64,000 bases of DNA from Mycobacterium sp. PS03-16. Lineage in GTDB: Bacteria > Actinomycetota > Actinomycetes > Mycobacteriales > Mycobacteriaceae. Below, piece after piece: positions 59,211 to 64,000 of this stretch. Position 1 is the first letter of the stretch. The number at the start of each line of letters is the position of its first letter. The DNA is taken from positions 186,001-250,000 of the forward strand of contig NZ_SPQO01000001.1 of the NCBI RefSeq assembly GCF_004570325.1, in the 5' to 3' direction. A program made the translations under genes and the position numbers. Below the pieces are notes generated by a model that was given only the letters and a program-made list of their open reading frames with translations, was not told the origin of the DNA and did not search any database.

Positions 59211-60172
59211 CGCGGCAGCATCTCCTCTGCGGTACGTCGTAGCGCCGACAGCCGGGTCGGCTCGATCGCGGCGCAGAAGGCGTCGTGGTCGGGATAGGCG
59301 GTCAGTGTCGCCACGTACGCCCGGGCACCGTCGATGCCGCCGGACTTCACCGCCTGCATGTAGGCGGTGAACTCGTCGAGGTCGGCTTCATAGTGCCCGT
59401 AGCACTCGTGCGGGTAGGCGCCCATCGGTTGGTGCACCACCGCGTCGACCGCGAAGCCCGGGATCGCCGTCCGCGCGGGGTCGCTGCGGAACTGTTCGGT
59501 GTCGACGATCTCCTCGGCGGTGAGGATGACGCGGCGGGCGGCCAGGGCCAGATCGGCGTCCATCAGCTGGTACCCGTCGATCTGGGCGTTGCCCTGCCGA
59601 TCGGCCCGCTGCACATGGATGAGCGCCACGTCGGGGTTGAGGCTGGGGACGGCGTTGAGCAGCTGCCCGGTGTAGGGGCAGGTGACCTTCGCCAGGTCGA
59701 GCTTCTGGTCGATGTCGGAACCCAGCATGCTGACCGTGGGCAGGTAGGGCACTCCCATCGCTCCGGCCTTGTAGCGCAACCCGATTCCGAGGTGGCTCCA
59801 CTCCTCGAACACCGGCCGGCCCGCTTCGACCAGGCGGCGAACGACCGGGGCCAGGCCCCAGCCGTGACCGACACCGACCCAGCTGGTCATGATCCGTTCG
59901 GCGGTGTCGGTGGCCAGCATGAACTCGGCCTCGATGCACGACAGCGGGCGGGCCATCGTCAGCCCGGACCGGCCTTGCCGCAGGATCTCGATCAGCAGCG
60001 CCATCGGGGTGCGGGCGTGATTGGTGCCGCCGACCCCGATGACCGCGTCATCGGGAACCAACCGCCGCACCGCCTCGGCCGCGGTGGTCAGCTTGTCCGG
60101 CGTCGCCCGGCTCAGCGTCTCGAGTTCCGCGCGGGCATCCGTCACCCCGGGCGTCGTCAACCGTGCACTCAT
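59207..60172 (-). CDS. CoA-transferase subunit A family (IpdA/glutaconate type)
   Basis: A 321-aa protein resembling the first subunit of CoA-transferases (DAVIGVGGTNHARTPMALL, SCIEAEFMLATD, YLPTVSMLGSDIDQKL, PDVALIHVQRADRQGNAQI). The start ATG at 60172 overlaps the LLM gene stop by 4 nt. With subunit B it would activate an acid as its CoA ester or, as in IpdAB, open a ring. Which of these applies cannot be told from the sequence alone. Confidence 0.82.
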   Translation of the reverse strand: MSARLTTPGVTDARAELETLSRATPDKLTTAAEAVRRLVPDDAVIGVGGTNHARTPMALLIEILRQGRSGLTMARPLSCIEAEFMLATDTAERIMTSWVGVGHGWGLAPVVRRLVEAGRPVFEEWSHLGIGLRYKAGAMGVPYLPTVSMLGSDIDQKLDLAKVTCPYTGQLLNAVPSLNPDVALIHVQRADRQGNAQIDGYQLMDADLALAARRVILTAEEIVDTEQFRSDPARTAIPGFAVDAVVHQPMGAYPHECYGHYEADLDEFTAYMQAVKSGGIDGARAYVATLTAYPDHDAFCAAIEPTRLSALRRTAEEMLPR

Positions 60173-61122
60173 GCGGCCCCCACCATAGTTCCGAGCAGCG
60201 GGCGGACCTCGGCAGCGAAACGCTCGACCTGTTCGGGATCGTAGGCGTGCGGCACCAGACAGATCTCCTGCACGCCGGCGTCGAGGTGCGCGGCGATCTG
60301 CTCTGCGCAGTCGTCCGGGGTGCCGCAGATCGCGCTCTCCGGGGTCGCGCTGCTCCAGTCCGGGGTGTCGAAGTACGACGCCAGCCACGGGCCCGTCAGG
60401 GCTTGGGCCTGCTCCTTGGACGAGCCGATGCAGATCGGCACCTGGTTGAGCGAGTGCAGCTCGGCCGGGTCCCGGCCGGCCTCTTCGGCGAACCGGCAGA
60501 TCTTGGTCCACGACTCGGTGAAGGCCTCAGCGGTGTAGAAGTAGGTCAGCCAGCCGTCGCCCAGCGTGGCCACCCGCTTGAGCACCCGGTCGACGTACCC
60601 GCCGATGAGGACCTGCGGGCGCGGCTGCGGAAGCGGCAGCATCTTGACGCGGCGGAAGGACAGGTCATCCCACGTGCCGGTCACCTCGGGCTGGGTCCAC
60701 AGGTTCATGCAGATCTCGAGGTTGCGTTCGAAGAGCTTTCCACGGCCCTTGAATGACGTTCCCGTGGCTTCGAATTCGCGTTCATACCAGCCTGCCGCGA
60801 CGCCGAGCCGCAACCGGCCGTTGGAGATCGCCTGGATGGTCGCGGCGGTCTTGGCGAGCAGCGCCGGGTCGCGGATCGGCAGGACGAGGACGCCCGTCCC
60901 CAGGGTGATGTCCTTCGTGTGGCTCGCCAGCACCGCCAGCGTGGTGAGGACCTCCAACTGCGGGAAGGGCTGGCGGCTGCCGAGGAAGAGGTGATCCCAC
61001 CCCCACAGCGAGGTGAATCCGAGTTGTTCGGCGCGGCGAGCCGTCTTGAGCAGTTCGTCGATCTGGGGGGTCTTCTGTGCCGAGGTGAAGTTCTCCACGG
61101 CCAGCCCGAAGGTGGCGGGCAT
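60169..61122 (-). CDS. LLM-class F420-dependent oxidoreductase
   Basis: A 317-aa luciferase-like protein (AVENFTSAQKT, FTSLWGWDHLFLGS, ITLGTGVLVLPIRDPALLAK, LRLGVAAGWYEREFEATG, PRPQVLIGGYVDRVLKRVA). Many mycobacterial members use reduced F420 rather than FMNH2. It is the first gene of the operon that continues through the CoA-transferase and hydroxylase genes with 4-nt overlaps. NpdG at 46.7 kb could recycle its F420. Confidence 0.85.
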   Translation of the reverse strand: MPATFGLAVENFTSAQKTPQIDELLKTARRAEQLGFTSLWGWDHLFLGSRQPFPQLEVLTTLAVLASHTKDITLGTGVLVLPIRDPALLAKTAATIQAISNGRLRLGVAAGWYEREFEATGTSFKGRGKLFERNLEICMNLWTQPEVTGTWDDLSFRRVKMLPLPQPRPQVLIGGYVDRVLKRVATLGDGWLTYFYTAEAFTESWTKICRFAEEAGRDPAELHSLNQVPICIGSSKEQAQALTGPWLASYFDTPDWSSATPESAICGTPDDCAEQIAAHLDAGVQEICLVPHAYDPEQVERFAAEVRPLLGTMVGAA

Positions 61123-61243
61123 CGGTGACCGTCCTCTCTGTCATATCGCTGTGAGGTACGCCACGTTAGGTCACGGAGCCGGGGCCATCCATGTCACGAG
61201 TAGCCAACCAGCCGCCTGGTCTTTGTCAGTCATTGCCAGTGAA

Positions 61244-62107
61244 CTATCGGCCGGCGACGGTAAAGCGGATGCGGGTGCCGGGCACCGCCTGGGCGGCCCG
61301 GTGGACGTCCGCTTCCGGCACCACGCCGATCACCGGATAACCGCCGGTCACCGGCCGATCGGCGAGAAACAGCGTCGGTCGACCCCTGGTCGGGACCTGG
61401 AGCGCGCCGAGCACCACGCCCTCGCTGCCGAGCTCACCGCTGCGCCGACGCGGCAGCTCGGGACCGGCGAGCCGGATCCCGACCCGGTCGGCATCGGACG
61501 TCACGGTGAATTCGGCGCTGCCCAACCGGTCCAGGGCCTCGTCGCTGAACCAGTCGTCGCGGGGCCCGAGCCGCAGCGGCAGCGCCAACGGTTCGGTGTG
61601 GAATGTCGCGACGGGGGCGAAGTCGAGTGCGGGCCAGTCGGCGGCGGCACCGCCCACGGGCAGCACGTCGCCGGCTCGCAGCGGAGGCGTTCCGAGCCCG
61701 GCCATGGTGTCCCACGACATGGATCCGAGTACGTCTTGGCCGACGAGGCCACCGCGGACCGCGACATAGGTGCGCAGTCCGGCGGTCGGCGCGCCGAGCG
61801 TGACGCGCTGTCCGGCCTGCGCCGCGAACGCGGCGTTCATCGCATGTGGGCGGCCGTCGCACGTAATGGGGACCGGGGCGCCGGTCACCGCGATCAACGT
61901 CGGCGCGTCGACGCTGAATGTCATGCGGCCCAACGCCACTTCGATACACGGCGCGCCCGGCAGATTGCCGACGAGCCGATTCGCCAGGTCGTACGAGGGT
62001 CGGTCGGCGGCGCCGGACTCGCCCACCCCGAGGTGGGCCAGGCCGTGCCTGCCGGAATCCTCCAGCAGTGCCAGCATGCCGACCGACTCGACCGTGAGTT
62101 TCCTCAT
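61244..62107 (-). CDS. pxpC: 5-oxoprolinase subunit C
   Basis: A 287-aa protein of the KipA/biotin-dependent carboxyltransferase fold (SVGMLALLEDSGRHGLAHLG, GAADRPSYDLANRLVGN, ADRPVTGGYPVIGVV). With PxpA and PxpB it cleaves 5-oxoproline to glutamate using ATP. The ATG at 62107 overlaps the pxpB stop by 4 nt. The frame extends upstream, but RBS and overlap favour this start. Confidence 0.87.
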   Translation of the reverse strand: MRKLTVESVGMLALLEDSGRHGLAHLGVGESGAADRPSYDLANRLVGNLPGAPCIEVALGRMTFSVDAPTLIAVTGAPVPITCDGRPHAMNAAFAAQAGQRVTLGAPTAGLRTYVAVRGGLVGQDVLGSMSWDTMAGLGTPPLRAGDVLPVGGAAADWPALDFAPVATFHTEPLALPLRLGPRDDWFSDEALDRLGSAEFTVTSDADRVGIRLAGPELPRRRSGELGSEGVVLGALQVPTRGRPTLFLADRPVTGGYPVIGVVPEADVHRAAQAVPGTRIRFTVAGR

Positions 62108-62742
62108 CGGTCGGCATCCCGGAATCGCACCACCGCGCCGGGGCGCAGGACGGCGGGCGGGTCGGCATCGGGATCCCACAGCACGGCGTCGGTGTGGCCG
62201 AGCAGTTGCCAACCGCCGGGAGACACCCGGGGATACACCGCCGAGAAGGCGCCCGCGATGGCGACGGCGCCGGCAGGCACCCGGACGCGCGCCTCGTCGC
62301 GCCGGGGGACGTGGAGCCGGGGGTCGCCGCCGACCAGGTACGAGAAGCCCGGCGCGAAGCCGCAGAACGCGACGGTCCAGACACTGCCGGTGTGCGCGGC
62401 GATCACCTCGGCGACGGTGAGGCCGGTCAGCGCCGACACGGCGTCCAGATCCTCGCCGTCGTAGTGCACATCGATGACATGCTCGTCGCTCTCGCCGAGC
62501 TCCTCGGCGCCGGGTCGAATCCGGCCCAGCGCGGCGCGCACCGCGGACGCGGTCGTCACGTGGGGATCGACGGTGACGAGCAGCGTGGTCAGGCCCGGCA
62601 CCACCTCGCGCACACCTGGCAGTTCGGCGACGCGGATCGCGGCGGCCCAGCGGTGCACCGTCCGGTTGTCGTCGAGGTCGAGGAGCCAGGCGTGCTCGCC
62701 GCAGGCCCGTAACGCGGGTCGCACGTCAACGCGGGAGGTCAC
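62104..62742 (-). CDS. pxpB: 5-oxoprolinase subunit B
   Basis: A 212-aa protein of the KipI family (HVIDVHYDGEDLDAVSALTG, VAFCGFAPGFSYL, RVPAGAVAIAG, SPGGWQLLGHTD). It partners PxpC. The ATG at 62742 overlaps the pxpA stop by 4 nt. Confidence 0.88.
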   Translation of the reverse strand: MTSRVDVRPALRACGEHAWLLDLDDNRTVHRWAAAIRVAELPGVREVVPGLTTLLVTVDPHVTTASAVRAALGRIRPGAEELGESDEHVIDVHYDGEDLDAVSALTGLTVAEVIAAHTGSVWTVAFCGFAPGFSYLVGGDPRLHVPRRDEARVRVPAGAVAIAGAFSAVYPRVSPGGWQLLGHTDAVLWDPDADPPAVLRPGAVVRFRDADR

Positions 62743-63500
62743 CGAATGGGAACGAGTTCGACCCCGGCGGCTTCGAGCGCGGCGCGGGTCTTGCGTGCGA
62801 TGTCGACGGCGCCGGGGGTGTCGCAGTGCACGAGCAGCGCCTCCGCGGTGACGTTGACCTCGCTGCCGTCATTGGCGGTGAGATGACCCTCCTTGACCAT
62901 CTGCACAGCCCGCGCCGACGCGGCGTCGGCATCGGTCAGCAACGCGTTCGGCTCGAGGCGGGACTGCAGCAGACCCTCCGGCGTGTAGGCCCGGTCGACG
63001 AACGCCTCGGCCACCATCCGCAGGCCGGCCTCCTGGCCGAGCCGCCAGACCTCGGTGCCCGGCGACGCGAGAAGTGGCAGATTCCCGCCGTATTCGACCG
63101 CGGCGTCCACGAGTGCCTGCGCGTGTTCGGTGTTCTTGGTGACGACGGTCCACAGCGCGCCGTGGGCGCGGATGAAATCGACCTTGCCGCCTGCCAGTCG
63201 GGCGAACACCTCGAGCGCCCCGATCTGGTAGAGCAGGTCGTCGCGCAGTTCGTCCCCGGGCATCGCGATGTAGCGGCGGCCGAAGCCGTGCAGGTCGCGG
63301 TAGCTCACCTGGGCGCCGATGGCCACCCCGTTCTTGACCGAGATCGCACACGTGCGTCGCATGATGCCCGGGTCGCCGCCGTGGAAGCCGCAGGCGATGT
63401 TCGCGCTGGTGACGATCTCGAGCAGGGCATCGTCGTCACCCAGGCTCCAACGGCCCAGTCCCTCACCGATATCCGTCGTCAACGCTACTTGCGGCGCCAT
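62739..63500 (-). CDS. pxpA: 5-oxoprolinase subunit A (LamB/YcsF family)
   Basis: A 253-aa protein of the LamB/YcsF family (TDIGEGLGRWSLGDDDALLE, NIACGFHGGDPGIMRRT, FIRAHGALWTVV, AEAFVDRAYTPEGLLQSR). First gene of the pxpABC operon and the usual length for the family. The gap to the LysR gene is 71 bp. Confidence 0.9.
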   Translation of the reverse strand: MAPQVALTTDIGEGLGRWSLGDDDALLEIVTSANIACGFHGGDPGIMRRTCAISVKNGVAIGAQVSYRDLHGFGRRYIAMPGDELRDDLLYQIGALEVFARLAGGKVDFIRAHGALWTVVTKNTEHAQALVDAAVEYGGNLPLLASPGTEVWRLGQEAGLRMVAEAFVDRAYTPEGLLQSRLEPNALLTDADAASARAVQMVKEGHLTANDGSEVNVTAEALLVHCDTPGAVDIARKTRAALEAAGVELVPIR

Positions 63501-63571
63501 GGGCCTCCTGCCCTCCTAGGGTCGATGTGCTCCGAGTATCCACCCGCCGGCACGGCCAGGAACAGCACCGG

Positions 63572-64000
63572 TCACTGCAGACGATCGTTCACTGATACTG
63601 CCGATTCTCGGAACTGTGCCTGCAGCGACCGCCGGACCGTGGCGACGGACGGGTCGTCGGCCCGCGCGTGGCGGGTCAGGGTGACCAGCCTGCGCGACCA
63701 GCCGGTCTCCCACCGGACCAGCGACGCGGTCTCGCGCTGCGGGGGCAGTACCAACCGGGGCAGGATGCTGGCGGCGGCGCCCTGGTGGACCACGAGCAGG
63801 AGCAGATTCAGGTCGTGGGACTCGTACTGCACGGCGGGTGTGAAGCCCAAGCCCTGGCAGTGCTGCACCGCCCAGGACCGCGAGGCCGCCCCCACCGGTT
63901 CCAGCGCCCAGGACAGCGTGCGTGCGGTTCTCGCGAACTCACGACTGCCCAGTAAGGACGACGCCACCACGATCTCCAGCGGATCCTCGGTGAGGATCTC
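63572..64000 (-). CDS. LysR-type regulator, C-terminal part, cut by window edge
   Basis: The last 142 codons of a gene that enters from the right edge. The sequence (DPLEIVVASSLLGSREFA, FTPAVQYESHDLNLLLLVV, HQGAAASILPRLVL) fits the ligand-binding domain of a LysR regulator. It lies immediately upstream of pxpABC in the same direction and may control it. The helix-turn-helix is outside the window. Confidence 0.75.
   Translation of the reverse strand, partial: EILTEDPLEIVVASSLLGSREFARTARTLSWALEPVGAASRSWAVQHCQGLGFTPAVQYESHDLNLLLLVVHQGAAASILPRLVLPPQRETASLVRWETGWSRRLVTLTRHARADDPSVATVRRSLQAQFRESAVSVNDRLQ

Noticed and set aside
1..64000. tRNA genes, integrases, insertion sequences and CRISPR repeats
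   Set aside because: Looked for as signs of island insertion; none could be supported from the sequence.

Overview
The window looks like a chromosomal segment of a high-GC actinobacterium, most probably a fast-growing mycobacterium (Mycolicibacterium type). The signs are a DUF732 secreted protein, a DUF6766 membrane protein, an F420-dependent luciferase-like oxidoreductase together with an F420:NADPH oxidoreductase, many GTG starts, and chains of 4-nt ATGA/GTGA overlaps between genes. No rRNA, tRNA, CRISPR array, integrase or insertion sequence was seen.

Region 1 (1-27.3 kb) is an accessory, defence-type region whose GC content, judged by eye, is lower than the right half. It opens with an edge-truncated DnaQ-DinG exonuclease/helicase fusion (minus). 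Next comes a plus-strand pair: a RapA-like SWI2/SNF2 ATPase and a RecD-like helicase with a C-terminal PD-(D/E)XK nuclease. Facing it is a minus-strand cluster running from about 24.0 to 8.7 kb. In order of transcription this holds a 1712-aa YprA/MrfA-family helicase with an MZB (DUF1998) zinc domain and a Vsr/DUF559-like nuclease tail, a DrmD-like SNF2 helicase, a 1370-aa Eco57I-type adenine methylase, a vestigial truncated gene, a trypsin-like protease, and a UvrD-like helicase with a RelE/ParE-like N-terminus. The first three are coupled by 4-nt overlaps and resemble a DISARM/Druantia-type anti-phage module. An unrecognised coiled-coil protein and a NucS/DUF91-like nuclease gene lie just upstream.

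Region 2 (27.4-43.6 kb) has many further nucleic-acid and NAD/ADP-ribose genes: an RNase H-like protein, a NERD-domain helicase, a cysteine-rich protein, a reverse transcriptase overlapping a multi-pass membrane protein gene, a divergent secreted RNase T2, a three-domain ADP-ribosylglycohydrolase/dual-specificity phosphatase/ankyrin protein, a divergent NrtR-like degenerate-Nudix regulator with a 20-bp perfect palindrome between the two, a macro-SIR2 fusion, and a Pif1-like helicase with a BRCT tail. The reverse transcriptase/membrane protein pair is the best candidate for an undescribed system.

Region 3 (43.7-64 kb) is metabolic and high in GC: an MHS-family transporter, RidA, NpdG, a PucR-type activator, pyruvate carboxylase, and a tightly overlapping operon (LLM oxidoreductase, two CoA-transferase subunits, a three-subunit molybdenum hydroxylase, CoxG, XdhC). 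A 5-oxoprolinase operon (PxpA, PxpB, PxpC) and an edge-truncated LysR regulator follow. PucR plus a xanthine-dehydrogenase-type enzyme suggests catabolism of a nitrogen heterocycle; the substrate cannot be read from the sequence. A TGCCAA/TTGGCA inverted repeat is shared by the transporter and pucR upstream regions and may be the regulator's site.
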